Part shown: positions 45,720 through 55,166 of the stretch, one piece after another
Position numbering within the stretch: the stretch's first letter is position 1
How the letters are laid out: the number at the start of each line of letters is the position of its first letter
Made by a program: the position numbers and the translations under genes
The notes under the pieces: generated by a model
Database searches by the model: none
Seen by the model: the letters and a program-made list of their open reading frames with translations, nothing else
What the model was told of the DNA's origin: nothing
Source of the DNA: Clostridia bacterium
Lineage (GTDB): Bacteria > Bacillota > Clostridia > Oscillospirales > CAG-272
Assembly (NCBI GenBank): GCA_017473865.1
Contig: JAFUJB010000006.1
Span: forward strand, 1-64,000
Reading direction: 5' to 3'
DNA: 64,000 nucleotides

Positions 45720-47066
45720 TTACTCTCCTTTGTTAGATTGTGTGTTGAGAACAATAGGCAAAAAACTCAGTCCAAACACAATGCTCATACTCCGTCCAAT
45801 AAAATGATGTGAATAAAATAAGCAACCTATCATTACAATCAGCGGTATCAATGATATCAGTCTTAATCTTCCATTTTGTTTCCTAAGGATATACCGTTTA
45901 AAATAAACAATGTATGTATATAGCAACACCACACAGCCCAAAGTACCATAAATCACCCAAGTCTCCAAAAATAAGTTATGCGCAACCATTACCTTATTAT
46001 CAAATGCTGCTCCAATATTAAGGAAATCTCCCGCACCAAACCAAAAATAACCAAGGTTATCCATCATTGTCTGAATAGTTATTGCCCATAGCTCATATCT
46101 TCCATTTGAAACATCATTACCACTCGGATTCAAGATTCTTCCGAAAACAGCATCAATGCGTTCACTGAGTAGCGGAACATTGGACACCACTAACGCAATC
46201 AACGCAAAACAGACGCAAATAATTACCAAAAATTTAAGCTTTTTAATCCACGATGACGAAAAGAAGAAAAAGAGAGTAAATCCTATGGCTACACCTAGAA
46301 TAAACGTTCTGGATTGAGTCAATATCCCTACAAATGAACACCCTACCATTAAAACAATATCAAATCCTGAAGATTTATGCATGGCAAAACCAATATAGAA
46401 TAGATTGACAACAACCAGCACACAAACAATCGCAATAAAATTGATTGTCACTTCATTTGAAAAAGTAAATCGCGTTATCAGCGAGGGCATTCCATTTATT
46501 CCAATAAATAACAATGAAAAATATAGCATACCAACAGCTGCATATCGAAACGCGTCTATGTAAATCTTTTCCAAATTACTATGCGTTTCATTCAATAGAA
46601 TAGCTAAATAGTACAGAAAAAAGATATGTTTTATCGTGGAAACCATCGCCACACTTTCACTGTTAATCACATACTGTCCAAAACATGATACCATCAACAG
46701 ACTTATTCCCAAAAAAAGTCCGCCGCTAATGCGCGTTGATTTTAAAGACAACAAACAATAAACAATTGTAAATAAAGCAACGAATATCATAGTCAATGAT
46801 GTCGTCCCAATATTTATCATTTCATTTGCAGGCAAAATAAACATCAAATATCTAATTGATGTTCTTTTAGGTACTATAAGCATAATACCAAGAAATACAA
46901 CACCAATCAACAGTTTCATTATCTCTGAGACACCCAACATATATACCGCACCTAAAAGCAAGGTTACAATCAATGCCAACTTTTCAACTATACTATTCAA
47001 TTTAAATGTGAGTACACTTTGTCTCGGCAAAGTTATTCCATTAATTATTTTGCTCACTCCCTTCAA
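45720..47066 (-). CDS. Wzy-type O-antigen/capsule polymerase
   Basis: 448 residues with about 12 membrane helices and the O-antigen ligase/polymerase region (NFIAIVCVLVVVNLFYIGF, ILTQSRTFILGVAIGF, LFLETWVIYGTLGCVVLLY). It polymerises repeat units on the outer face. The gene is strikingly AT-rich compared with the housekeeping genes of the window, which is usual for Wzy and points to transfer. It starts 50 bp after the upstream glycosyltransferase and ends 3 bp before the next. Confidence 0.85.
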   Translation of the reverse strand: MKGVSKIINGITLPRQSVLTFKLNSIVEKLALIVTLLLGAVYMLGVSEIMKLLIGVVFLGIMLIVPKRTSIRYLMFILPANEMINIGTTSLTMIFVALFTIVYCLLSLKSTRISGGLFLGISLLMVSCFGQYVINSESVAMVSTIKHIFFLYYLAILLNETHSNLEKIYIDAFRYAAVGMLYFSLLFIGINGMPSLITRFTFSNEVTINFIAIVCVLVVVNLFYIGFAMHKSSGFDIVLMVGCSFVGILTQSRTFILGVAIGFTLFFFFSSSWIKKLKFLVIICVCFALIALVVSNVPLLSERIDAVFGRILNPSGNDVSNGRYELWAITIQTMMDNLGYFWFGAGDFLNIGAAFDNKVMVAHNLFLETWVIYGTLGCVVLLYTYIVYFKRYILRKQNGRLRLISLIPLIVMIGCLFYSHHFIGRSMSIVFGLSFLPIVLNTQSNKGE

Positions 47067-47116
47067 GCTATAAGGACTCTATTTCATCTTACTGCTTGCC
47101 TTTCTTATAGTAATAC

Positions 47117-48268
47117 CTAAATATGACTATCAATCTCTTTTAGAACTTTTTGATAATAGTTTTCTCTTCTCTCCCCCAGAACAGAATCCAGATACCCCTT
47201 TGAACTTTCAAAATTCTGTTTCGCCAGTTCCGCCATTTTTTCAGGATTTGCAATTCTGCAAACCACCTGAACAATATCGGAAACAGACTTTCTCATCACA
47301 ACACATTCAGTATCAATGAGCTCAGGGATACCTGCAGTTTTTGCACCAACAACAGGACAACCTCTGCTCATAGCTTCGATTACTGAACGGGGAAGACCTT
47401 CCTGAAGGCTTGGCTGAATATATATGTCAGCAACATCGAGAAGCTCAAAAACTTCATTTAGAGGACGACGCCCCAAGAAACTAACCTGATCTTCAACACC
47501 ACATTTCTTGGAAACTTTCTTAAGATATGTTTGATCTCCTCCACCGACAAGCATATAACAAACACGGATTCCGGCTTTATTAAGTTTTGGAATCGCTTTA
47601 ATAACGAACTCCTGTCCCTTATAACGAACATCAACAGCGGCAGTAGTCATCAACGTAATCGTTCTACCGTCAAAACAGTTGATCTTTTCCAATCTGCGTT
47701 TCAAAACCTCTTCATCAATTTTCTCAATCAAGACATTTGAAGCAGCAACACTCTCGTTTTTGCACGGATATCTTTCCTGCAAAAAACGACTTGTAACATA
47801 CAAGGCATAATCGGCATGATAAACAGTCTGCTTCATTTTAAAAAACACATACGGCGCAACTATCTTTCCTAAAATGCCGTGATTCCAGTATGCATCCCAC
47901 GCACACCCCATTGATTCTGCAAAGTACGGTTTCCCGTATTTTCTCGCAAAATCAGCAGCGAGATGCGAAATTATTCCCGGACAACGACAAATAATAAGAT
48001 CACTTTTCTTAATAGCCTGTATAATTCTCTTATTATATAAACCAAGCATTGATTTTTCTAATGAGTAAATTGCAATTACATCTTCAATCATATCAGTTAC
48101 ATCAATAAGAGAAGCTGATAATACTTCGACATTTAAAGAACGACCGCAAATAGTCAATCTTCCAAAATATTCATAATAACGTCTTATAATTACCGCTACT
48201 TGTGATGGATAATAATATCTCCCATTTTTTACACAAATGGAAACATCTGTAGCTACAACTGTATTCAT
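47117..48268 (-). CDS. Family 4 glycosyltransferase
   Basis: 383 residues from the ATG at 48268, which has GAGGAG 7 bases upstream; a TTG five codons earlier is inside that site. GT-B fold with LMTTAAVDVRYKGQEFVIKA, YMLVGGGDQTYLKKV and SLQEGLPRSVIEAMSRGCPVV. It transfers one capsule sugar. The upstream acyltransferase gene ends one base before its start codon, so the pair was translationally coupled. Confidence 0.88.
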   Translation of the reverse strand: MNTVVATDVSICVKNGRYYYPSQVAVIIRRYYEYFGRLTICGRSLNVEVLSASLIDVTDMIEDVIAIYSLEKSMLGLYNKRIIQAIKKSDLIICRCPGIISHLAADFARKYGKPYFAESMGCAWDAYWNHGILGKIVAPYVFFKMKQTVYHADYALYVTSRFLQERYPCKNESVAASNVLIEKIDEEVLKRRLEKINCFDGRTITLMTTAAVDVRYKGQEFVIKAIPKLNKAGIRVCYMLVGGGDQTYLKKVSKKCGVEDQVSFLGRRPLNEVFELLDVADIYIQPSLQEGLPRSVIEAMSRGCPVVGAKTAGIPELIDTECVVMRKSVSDIVQVVCRIANPEKMAELAKQNFESSKGYLDSVLGERRENYYQKVLKEIDSHI

Positions 48269-48269
48269 A

Positions 48270-48818
48270 TTATGTCTCCTCAATTATTGTTGTTTGTCTT
48301 TTTTGAATAATTTTACTACCATTGGGGTAGTTCCATTTTAAAACACAGCCTGCTCCAACTAAACAATTATCACCAATATGCGTTCCACGCAAAATAACAG
48401 TATTTGCACCAATCCAACAATTTTTTCCAATTACAATACTCTCACGCCGATAATCCTTCACTTTTACTCCCGATTTATAATCAAATTCATGATCATGATC
48501 ATATATAAAAACATTCGGAGATAAAATTACACCATCCCCTATAACAATCTTTTCTTGAGAAACAATTATATTGTTTTTTCCTATTCCAACAGAATCTCCT
48601 AAAGAAATAAACCCACCATTAGATGCTATAACAGATACTGAATCTATTTTCATGTTTTTGCCTAAATAAATAACACCTTTATTACGCAATGAAATCTCAG
48701 AATTTTAAAACATTCTAATGCATAGATGATAATTAAATGATTTCTTATACAATATTTTTTTAAGTAAACATACTATATTACCATTTATAACCGACAAACA
48801 ATTTTTTATTATATTCAT
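48270..48818 (-). pseudogene. Hexapeptide acyltransferase interrupted by one in-frame stop
   Basis: From an ATG at 48818 the frame reads MNIIKNCLSVINGN and onward for 37 codons, meets TAA at 48705-48707, and continues in the same frame with NSEISLRNKGVIYLGKNM and left-handed beta-helix repeats (IVIGKNCWIGANTVILRGTH) to 48270. The pieces together match a full-length sugar O-acetyltransferase of about 180 residues. The only downstream start is a TTG at 48689 without a clear ribosome site. A single A-to-T type change (AAA to TAA) would explain it. It may be a recent null mutation, phase-like variation or a sequencing error. Confidence 0.75.
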
Positions 48819-48830
48819 TTATATTATTCC

Positions 48831-49733
48831 TTATTTACTTTTTCTACAAGGAAGAATAAAATTCTTCCCGATTTCCATATCAAATTCTTCAGGATCGAAT
48901 ATAACATACCCTGTCCATGGATAAAATGTTAATTCACCAAAATAGACTCTATTGTTCACCCAATATAAATCAACTCTTACGCAAGGAAAATCTTTGGCAA
49001 GATCTTCGGCAACCTTTTTCATATTATCAAAACCTTCTGGTTTCTCGATAACATCACCAAGTTTCTCGCAGTCGGTTCCTACATCAATATAATTCCATTC
49101 CGAATCATAAATACTACGCTTATGGTTAACATACCGATCAGTATCAAACACAACATAATGAACTTTCCCATTAAAGCAAATGAATTTATAATCGTTTATT
49201 CCATCATATTTATTCTCTTTATCCTCAAGAAATTCTTCTATTATTATTTTAGGAACAATGTCTTTATAAGCCCATTCTCGACCGAGTCCATAGCAGTCTC
49301 GTTTGAGCCAATTTCTAATTTTTGACACCGCATCATTAACATCAAAAGTTGTCTTATTCTTACATATAATATTAGTTCCACTTCCATTTGTTGTTTTTAT
49401 AACAAATTTTTCTGGCAGATCCGAAAACACAATATCCTCAGGTTTATCAAATATGCCATATTCTTTGCAAGACAAATCAGCATATCCACGTTCTGCTAAA
49501 TACTCTCTAACACAATGTTTATCAGCACAACGAGTCATTAAAGGATCTCTATAATACAATTTATACCATTGTAATTTTTCAGTATATGTCTGAGGATTCT
49601 TTAAATTAAGTTTTCTCTTCATTTTAATCCAATACTGTAGCAATATCATTTGCTTATCAGGGACAAATTTCAATAATGAAAGAATGCTATGTCGAAGTTT
49701 TTGACTACGAAAAATCTTTTTATAATCATTCAT
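48831..49733 (-). CDS. TupA-like ATP-grasp protein of capsule synthesis
   Basis: 300 residues. Features of the ATPgrasp_TupA family: YTEKLQWYKLYYRDPLMTRCADKH, KFVIKTTNGSGTNIICKNK, EEFLEDKEN and DYKFICFNGKVHYV, VRVDLYWVNNRVYFGELTFYP in pieces. Such proteins sit in capsule and teichuronopeptide loci and are thought to attach amino acids to the polymer; named from TupA of alkaliphilic Bacillus. The reaction here is inferred. Confidence 0.83.
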   Translation of the reverse strand: MNDYKKIFRSQKLRHSILSLLKFVPDKQMILLQYWIKMKRKLNLKNPQTYTEKLQWYKLYYRDPLMTRCADKHCVREYLAERGYADLSCKEYGIFDKPEDIVFSDLPEKFVIKTTNGSGTNIICKNKTTFDVNDAVSKIRNWLKRDCYGLGREWAYKDIVPKIIIEEFLEDKENKYDGINDYKFICFNGKVHYVVFDTDRYVNHKRSIYDSEWNYIDVGTDCEKLGDVIEKPEGFDNMKKVAEDLAKDFPCVRVDLYWVNNRVYFGELTFYPWTGYVIFDPEEFDMEIGKNFILPCRKSK

Positions 49734-49749
49734 TTATTAATACCCCTAT

Positions 49750-50838
49750 TTACAAATTATCAATCTCCCTAATATACTTCTCAACAACAATCTGCCGGTC
49801 AAACGCTCTTTCAACTTTAGCTCGACCAGCCAGCCCCATCACCTTGCGTTCATATACACTCAGCTTAAGGAATTTTTCGATTTTTTCAATCAGATCCTGA
49901 CAATCCTGCTGCTTCACCACATATCCGTTCACACCATCGTCAATAACCTCACGGCAACCGGAGCGATCTGTTGTGATAATCGGACGTGCACAGGCAGAGC
50001 TTTCAAGCAGAACATTGCTAAGTCCTTCCGGATAGTATGTTGGATGGATCGTACAATGAATTCCTTTCAGGAAAGCTTTGATATCACGAACCATTCCGTG
50101 ATAATTAATGATGCCTTTGTCCGTCAATTCTTTCAGCTTGTCCTCATAAGCATCTTCACAGAATCCGCAGACATGGAAAACGGTATTCGGATATTTGCTT
50201 CGGATAAACTCCGCAGCTTCCAGATACTGATCGATCCCCTTTTCCTTCATGATACGAGAAATGAATGCGAATTCTACCGTATCAGTTTCAGGATACTCCA
50301 GAACTTCAAATCTCTGAAGATTCACACCAGAGCCGGGAAGAAGATCATGCTTTCCCAACGCAATCTTGTGATCCACAAAGAACTGCATATTCTCGGTGTT
50401 CTGAAAAAACACACGCTGCACTTTCGTAAAAGCATACTTGTACAACAGCACTGTGATTTTCTGAACCAGTCCGCCGTTCTCAACCGCTGTTCCCAGACCA
50501 GTGATGTTGGTTACACACGGTACTTTTCTAGATCGGCAAGCAATACTACCGTAGATATTCGGCTTGATCGTGTACGAAAAAACGATGTCCGGTTTCACTT
50601 GATCGAGAAGTTTTTTATACTCAGAAATCAGCTTCAACTCTTTTATCGGATTCATACCATGACGGGCAATATCAATCTCACGGTATTCACACCCAAGAGC
50701 TTTCAAATCCTCAATTCGTTCCCCATATGGAGAAGAAATAACTACCTGATGCCCGTCTGCCAAAAGACACTCAACCAATTCTAAACGAAAGTTATAAATA
50801 ACCACATCGTGATTCACTAAAAAAAGAACTTTACTCAT
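49750..50838 (-). CDS. Family 4 glycosyltransferase
   Basis: 362 residues. GT-B fold: VLFLVNHDVVIYNFRLELVE, SYTIKPNIYGSIACR, FAFISRIMKEKGIDQYLEAA and HPTYYPEGLSNVLLESSACARP. Sequences of this type commonly add the second sugar to the primer made by the initiating sugar transferase, which is encoded two genes upstream. ATGA overlap with the epimerase gene before it. Confidence 0.9.
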   Translation of the reverse strand: MSKVLFLVNHDVVIYNFRLELVECLLADGHQVVISSPYGERIEDLKALGCEYREIDIARHGMNPIKELKLISEYKKLLDQVKPDIVFSYTIKPNIYGSIACRSRKVPCVTNITGLGTAVENGGLVQKITVLLYKYAFTKVQRVFFQNTENMQFFVDHKIALGKHDLLPGSGVNLQRFEVLEYPETDTVEFAFISRIMKEKGIDQYLEAAEFIRSKYPNTVFHVCGFCEDAYEDKLKELTDKGIINYHGMVRDIKAFLKGIHCTIHPTYYPEGLSNVLLESSACARPIITTDRSGCREVIDDGVNGYVVKQQDCQDLIEKIEKFLKLSVYERKVMGLAGRAKVERAFDRQIVVEKYIREIDNL

Positions 50839-51713
50839 TTCCTCTCCGTCTTTCTGATCGATTCTACTAACGATCTAGTTCTATACTCAACCCTATACTC
50901 GCTCATATCTTGCTCATAGTTCAAACTTCCGAATGCCTTATTCACGAGCCCAGTAACATGACTCATGATATTTAACGCCCATCCGAAGCCGCTCACCAGC
51001 CGCACTTTCTTACCATGCGCCTCAGCAATCATCTTCACCAATTCACTGGTATTGCTATATTCGCTATTCTGCGGCCAGAATGTCCCCTGTTCGTTGTTTT
51101 CCACCATTAACCGTACAAATTCACATAAATTTTCAATATAAAGCATTGAACGTTTATTGTCAATATAAGGAAAAATAGGAGTTTTAAGTGCAATCTTAGC
51201 AAGCAACGGGTAATTCCCCTTACTGCCTTTTCCGTAAATCATCGGGGGACGAAGAATAACCACCTTGAAACTATCATCATTCAAAGGTCTAATACCATTT
51301 TCCGCTTGGACTTTACTGTCGCCATAGCAATTCGCAGGGTTAACAGGAGTATCTTTCGTAATAACCTTTGTTTTTCCGATAGGAGCGCTCTCGCCGTAAA
51401 CTATGGCACTGCTCATGAAAATGAACTGTTTTACACCATCAGACTTTGCCTTTTTCGCAGTCTCTACCACCAGATCTGTATTAACAGCATAGTAAAGCTT
51501 TTCCTTTTCAGCGCTAATCTTTCCATTATCTGAATGTGCAATCCCTGCAACATGGAACACAGAATCATATCTTGAAAAATCCCTCTCGCGCCAACTTCCA
51601 TCAATCATATCAACGGTATCTACGATATACTCATCAAAATAGTTTTCTTTTATGTATTTTTCAAATGAAGTGCCTATATAACTGTTTGCCCCGGTAATTA
51701 AAATCTTCTTCAT
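50835..51713 (-). CDS. NAD-dependent sugar epimerase/reductase (SDR)
   Basis: 292 residues from the ATG at 51713, which overlaps the preceding TGA; a longer frame to 51824 runs inside the sugar transferase gene. Rossmann motif LITGANSYIGTSFEKYI, active-site MSSAIVYGES and Tyr-Lys in CYGDSKVQAE. It resembles the UDP-glucose 4-epimerase or NAD(P)-dependent 4-keto-reductase group found beside PglC-type transferases. Product unknown. Confidence 0.85.
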   Translation of the reverse strand: MKKILITGANSYIGTSFEKYIKENYFDEYIVDTVDMIDGSWRERDFSRYDSVFHVAGIAHSDNGKISAEKEKLYYAVNTDLVVETAKKAKSDGVKQFIFMSSAIVYGESAPIGKTKVITKDTPVNPANCYGDSKVQAENGIRPLNDDSFKVVILRPPMIYGKGSKGNYPLLAKIALKTPIFPYIDNKRSMLYIENLCEFVRLMVENNEQGTFWPQNSEYSNTSELVKMIAEAHGKKVRLVSGFGWALNIMSHVTGLVNKAFGSLNYEQDMSEYRVEYRTRSLVESIRKTERK

Positions 51714-52378
51714 TTTGTGACAGTCTCTTCTTCCTTTTGTTCTTCCTGCTTCTTCATCTCGCCTGTACCGCCCTCGACAACACCGTCGGATTTCAATACA
51801 CTTACAATCGTACCGAAGAAACACTTGACATCCATAGCAAATCCTTTAAATTTTCCTGCATTCAGCGCCGCAGCGTATTCACCGTCGAGTTTCGCTTTTA
51901 CATCAATTTCAAGTTCGTCGCGGCCGTTGATCTGCGCCCATCCGGTAATGCCGGGCTTAATATCATTCGCCCCATACTTCTCTCGTTCTGCAATCAGGTC
52001 CTCTTGTGACCATAATGCAGGTCTGGGTCCAATTGCGGATAGCTTCGACGTGAACACCTGATAAATCTGAGGAAGCTCATCAAGGCTGGTCTTACGGATA
52101 AAGCGTCCTACACGGGTTATGTACTGTTCGGGATTTTCAAGAAGATGTGTAGGTGTATCATGGGGAGTCGACATTTTCATGCTTCGGAACTTCCAAATCA
52201 TAAAATAGGTGATCTCTCCGTTTTTCTTTTTACCGACACGTTTTTGTTTAAATAAAACAGGCCCCGGATCATCAATCTTTATTGCAATAGCAATAATCAA
52301 CATCGGAAGTGCCAATGCAACAATTGCAACACTTGACAATATAAGGTCTATCAATCTTTTTATAACGTGCTTATACAT
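51710..52378 (-). CDS. Initiating sugar-1-phosphate transferase (PglC/WcaJ C-terminal type)
   Basis: 222 residues. One N-terminal membrane segment (LIDLILSSVAIVALALPMLI), then the catalytic core of monotopic phosphoglycosyltransferases: GPVLFKQKRVG, MIWKFRSMK, TSLDELPQIYQV and RPALWSQEDL. It transfers the first sugar phosphate to undecaprenyl phosphate and so starts the repeat unit. The short form without the extra membrane domain is like PglC. The C terminus is a Glu/Lys-rich tail. GGAG ribosome site. Confidence 0.92.
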   Translation of the reverse strand: MYKHVIKRLIDLILSSVAIVALALPMLIIAIAIKIDDPGPVLFKQKRVGKKKNGEITYFMIWKFRSMKMSTPHDTPTHLLENPEQYITRVGRFIRKTSLDELPQIYQVFTSKLSAIGPRPALWSQEDLIAEREKYGANDIKPGITGWAQINGRDELEIDVKAKLDGEYAAALNAGKFKGFAMDVKCFFGTIVSVLKSDGVVEGGTGEMKKQEEQKEEETVTK

Positions 52379-52484
52379 AATATAATATCTCCTGGTTTCA
52401 ATTACATTCCATCTTTCAAACGTATATTTTAATCCGTCACTTTCTCTATATTATACGCCTTAAAATATCATTTAACTGTTCTGA

Positions 52485-53048
52485 CTATTTCTGCGGATCA
52501 AAGAATAACTCCTCTGTGCTTGCAGTAGCTTTTTTCTTATAAACTTCCCCGCTGCAAATCTTGGTTTCTGCTGGGACGATGCAATATCCCTCAACCGTCG
52601 CATTACAATCCACATGAACGCCCTCACAACACACACTTGCGTGATTAATTACTGCTCCCGCAGATATAATGCATCCTGCAGCAATTACACATCCGGTATG
52701 AACAACTGTCAACGGTTCAATAATACATCCACTCATAATCTGAGCAGAAGGGGACACATACGCTTTTGGAGAAACTAGAGACACAACACTATACGTTGTT
52801 TCTTCCTTTATCCTTTTCAACATGGACATTCTGACATCGGGATTCCCAATCGCCACAATAATATTGCTATACTCAACTGCCAGTTCATCAATGTCCCGTG
52901 TCGTTCCAACAACATCAATACCATTGGGGGTATTCTTTCTTTCGTCATCAACAAAATCTATTTTCTCGAAGCATCCCACATCTTTTGCTATTTCAGATGC
53001 CAACACTCCATAAGTACCTGCGCCGATAATCAATAAATTTTTATTCAT
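52485..53048 (-). CDS. PglD/NeuD-like sugar N-acetyltransferase
   Basis: 187 residues. N-terminal nucleotide-sugar binding fold (LLIIGAGTYGVLASEIA) and a C-terminal left-handed beta-helix with hexapeptide turns (GCIIEPLTVVHTGCVIAAGC). PglD-type enzymes acetylate the 4-amino group of a UDP-amino-sugar. The usual aminotransferase and dehydratase partners are not visible in the window; a decayed stretch lies immediately upstream. A 106-bp gap precedes the sugar transferase gene. Confidence 0.85.
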   Translation of the reverse strand: MNKNLLIIGAGTYGVLASEIAKDVGCFEKIDFVDDERKNTPNGIDVVGTTRDIDELAVEYSNIIVAIGNPDVRMSMLKRIKEETTYSVVSLVSPKAYVSPSAQIMSGCIIEPLTVVHTGCVIAAGCIISAGAVINHASVCCEGVHVDCNATVEGYCIVPAETKICSGEVYKKKATASTEELFFDPQK

Positions 53049-53154
53049 TTAGCTTCCATCTTTCAAAATATAAAAATACAAAAAGTCCGGGTACGTTTGC
53101 ACCCCAGACTACAAACCTCTATTGATTTCTCTTTATTAATCTATCTGGTTATGT

Positions 53155-53275
53155 AGTCACTTCTTTTGCCTTTTCCTTTTACAGCGCGACGAATAGCCAA
53201 GTAACTTTTTTCATCCTCATCAAATTTTATACGCCTATCAAATCGAGTCAAAATAAGCAACCAAGGAGCCAATCG
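53155..53275 (-). pseudogene. 3' remnant of an unidentified capsule gene
   Basis: On the minus strand a frame of about 45 codons reads APWLLILTRFDRRIKFDED and later AIRRAVKGKGKRSDYITR before TAG near 53148-53150, with a TAA just upstream of the readable part. It looks like the tail of a lost protein. I cannot name the family. Confidence 0.35.
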
Positions 53276-53289
53276 CGATTAAAGATGCA

Positions 53290-53715
53290 ACAATATAAAC
53301 ACTCTATTAAAAAGACGTAATACGGCATTCTCGCAAATTTTTCCAAATTTATATATAAAATTCTTCTGCAATTTCACGTAGTAAAATCACAGAAGAATTA
53401 TATGTTGCCAATCTTACACAGTCTAAGTTATCTAGCGTCTTTATATCCTATTGTCCCGTATAAAACAAATCAATTACAATATCCCCAACTGATTCTTCAT
53501 CGGGATAGAATTACATAAATTCTTCTCCGTTTTTTGCTTCGTCTTTGCTCTCTCTTATGCCAAGGAATTCATTGTCAGTTTTTATAACAGAATCTACTTT
53601 GTCGTACAAAGGATTTCCGGCCGGGCTTTAAACAAACCAGCCGTAAGCCGCAAATACCGTTACGCTCATACTTACTACCACTACAAGTAGTAAACAAACT
53701 GTCAATACTATTTAG
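53290..53715 (-). pseudogene. Decayed gene, possibly LytR-CpsA-Psr-like
   Basis: Directly after the CpsB stop the minus strand reads TVCLLLVVVVSMSVTVFAAY (a membrane helix), GWFV and a stop; in a shifted frame NPLYDKVDSVIKTDNEFLG, then EEFM and a stop, then YPDEESVGDIVIDLFYTGQ and a stop, and so on. A membrane anchor followed by such a linker is the usual N terminus of LytR-CpsA-Psr cell-wall ligases, which are common at this position of capsule operons. Several stops and at least one frame change make it non-functional. Family assignment is weak. Confidence 0.4.
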
Positions 53716-53717
53716 TC

Positions 53718-54422
53718 TTAAAATTCATTTTTTGAGCCGAGCAGGAAGTATCCGTACTCGTTCATTTGGTTCAAATAATCTTCACCGAATTTTTTTTCAA
53801 TTACGCGAAAGGCGCTGTCAAGCCGCGGCGGTCTTGATACCGTATTATGACAATCAGAACCTATAAAATGAATATTTCCCTCTTTCAAAAGCGAGAGTGC
53901 TTTCCGCTTTGATGCAAACGAGATAAAGAAGCTTGCATTTACTTGCATTAAGATACCGCTTTCAAGAATTCGTTCCAATACGCCCTTCTTCTGAAGATTT
54001 AAATATCTGTCTATATGAGCAATAATAATTTTAATACTGCCTCTGCCGGACATTTCAATCAGTTCTCTGATCATATACTCCGTCCAGCTTGACATCGGCA
54101 TCTCCAAAAGAAGAAGCTTGCTGCCTTCAATTGTAAGAGCTTCAAGATCAGCCATTCGGCTGATTCCTTGATAGTACCTGACCTCCGCCCCGAGTAATAT
54201 GTCGGGTGCATCGGCGGGCAGAACTGTTTTTAACAGCTCAAACGCTTTCTTCCTTCTGTCTAAAAACGAATCTACCGTTTCATCATTAGCGTAATAGTGC
54301 GGGGTGGCTATTATCGTGCCTACCCCTTGCGACACTTGCATATTTATCAGCGAAATGCTTTCCGCCGTATCACGACTTCCGTCATCCATTCCGGGTAAAA
54401 TATGACTATGCCAATCGATCAC
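53718..54422 (-). CDS. cpsB: CpsB/CapC-type tyrosine-protein phosphatase (PHP fold)
   Basis: 234 residues. PHP metal motif DWHSHILPGMDDG (His4/His6 region), ATPHYYAND, LLGAEVRYYQG, IIIAHIDRYLN and FIGSDCHN supply the metal ligands. It removes phosphate from the tyrosine cluster of the CpsD kinase and so sets polymer length and output. ATGA overlap with the kinase gene. Confidence 0.92.
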   Translation of the reverse strand: MIDWHSHILPGMDDGSRDTAESISLINMQVSQGVGTIIATPHYYANDETVDSFLDRRKKAFELLKTVLPADAPDILLGAEVRYYQGISRMADLEALTIEGSKLLLLEMPMSSWTEYMIRELIEMSGRGSIKIIIAHIDRYLNLQKKGVLERILESGILMQVNASFFISFASKRKALSLLKEGNIHFIGSDCHNTVSRPPRLDSAFRVIEKKFGEDYLNQMNEYGYFLLGSKNEF

Positions 54423-55165
54423 TTTCTAACACCTCTGGGATCGGTTTGATAATAATTCTTATATTTGCTGTACGTGCCGGTTCCGGATTTTGCTCCGTTT
54501 ATAACGCATCCAAGAACTTTAACGTTTGAAAGCTTTAGCTGTCTGATGCAACGATCCAGCTCCTTTTTCTCCGTATATTCTTCGCGAATTACAACGATCA
54601 TGCCGGAAATAAGGCTTGAAATGGAAACCGCGTCTGATACGATATTAACGGGCGGAAGGTCAATAATAATATAGTCGAATATCTCTCGCAACTTATTTAA
54701 AATATTTTCCATCCTGCTGGAACCTAAGAGCTCCGAAGGGTTAGGCGGAATATCGCCCGAGGGAAGAACAAACCAATTTTCAAGCAAGTGCGACTTAAAT
54801 TCTGAGATTTGTGCCCCCTTACCTCTGAGCAAATCGGCAAGTCCGGGAGAACTTGGTATCTCCAGTTTTTTCGCAACGGAAGGAAGACGAAGGTCGCCGT
54901 CAATAAGAAGAACCTTACTTCCTTTTTCTGCAAACACGTAGGACAAATTAATTGACGTCGTGCTTTTTCCTTCGCCTCGCATTGAACTTGTTACACCGAT
55001 GACAGGACACTTTTCATTTTCCGGAAGCGTAAAATCAAGGTTAGTTCGGATAAGCTTATACTGCTCTGTTGCCGTAAACTCCAAGTTCTTATGAAGCGTC
55101 TTCATTTTTTCAACGTTACTCGACATAAAATTTTTATGTCTCTTTTTCTTTTTATACAACCCCAT
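54419..55165 (-). CDS. cpsD: CpsD/CapB-type tyrosine autokinase
   Basis: 248 residues. BY-kinase motifs: Walker A SSMRGEGKSTTSINL, Walker A' VLLIDGDLRLPS and Walker B YIIIDLPPVN. The C terminus (GTGTYSKYKNYYQTD) carries the tyrosine cluster that is phosphorylated. It needs the membrane protein CpsC for activation, encoded just upstream with a one-base gap. Confidence 0.93.
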   Translation of the reverse strand: MGLYKKKKRHKNFMSSNVEKMKTLHKNLEFTATEQYKLIRTNLDFTLPENEKCPVIGVTSSMRGEGKSTTSINLSYVFAEKGSKVLLIDGDLRLPSVAKKLEIPSSPGLADLLRGKGAQISEFKSHLLENWFVLPSGDIPPNPSELLGSSRMENILNKLREIFDYIIIDLPPVNIVSDAVSISSLISGMIVVIREEYTEKKELDRCIRQLKLSNVKVLGCVINGAKSGTGTYSKYKNYYQTDPRGVRK

Positions 55166-55166
55166 T

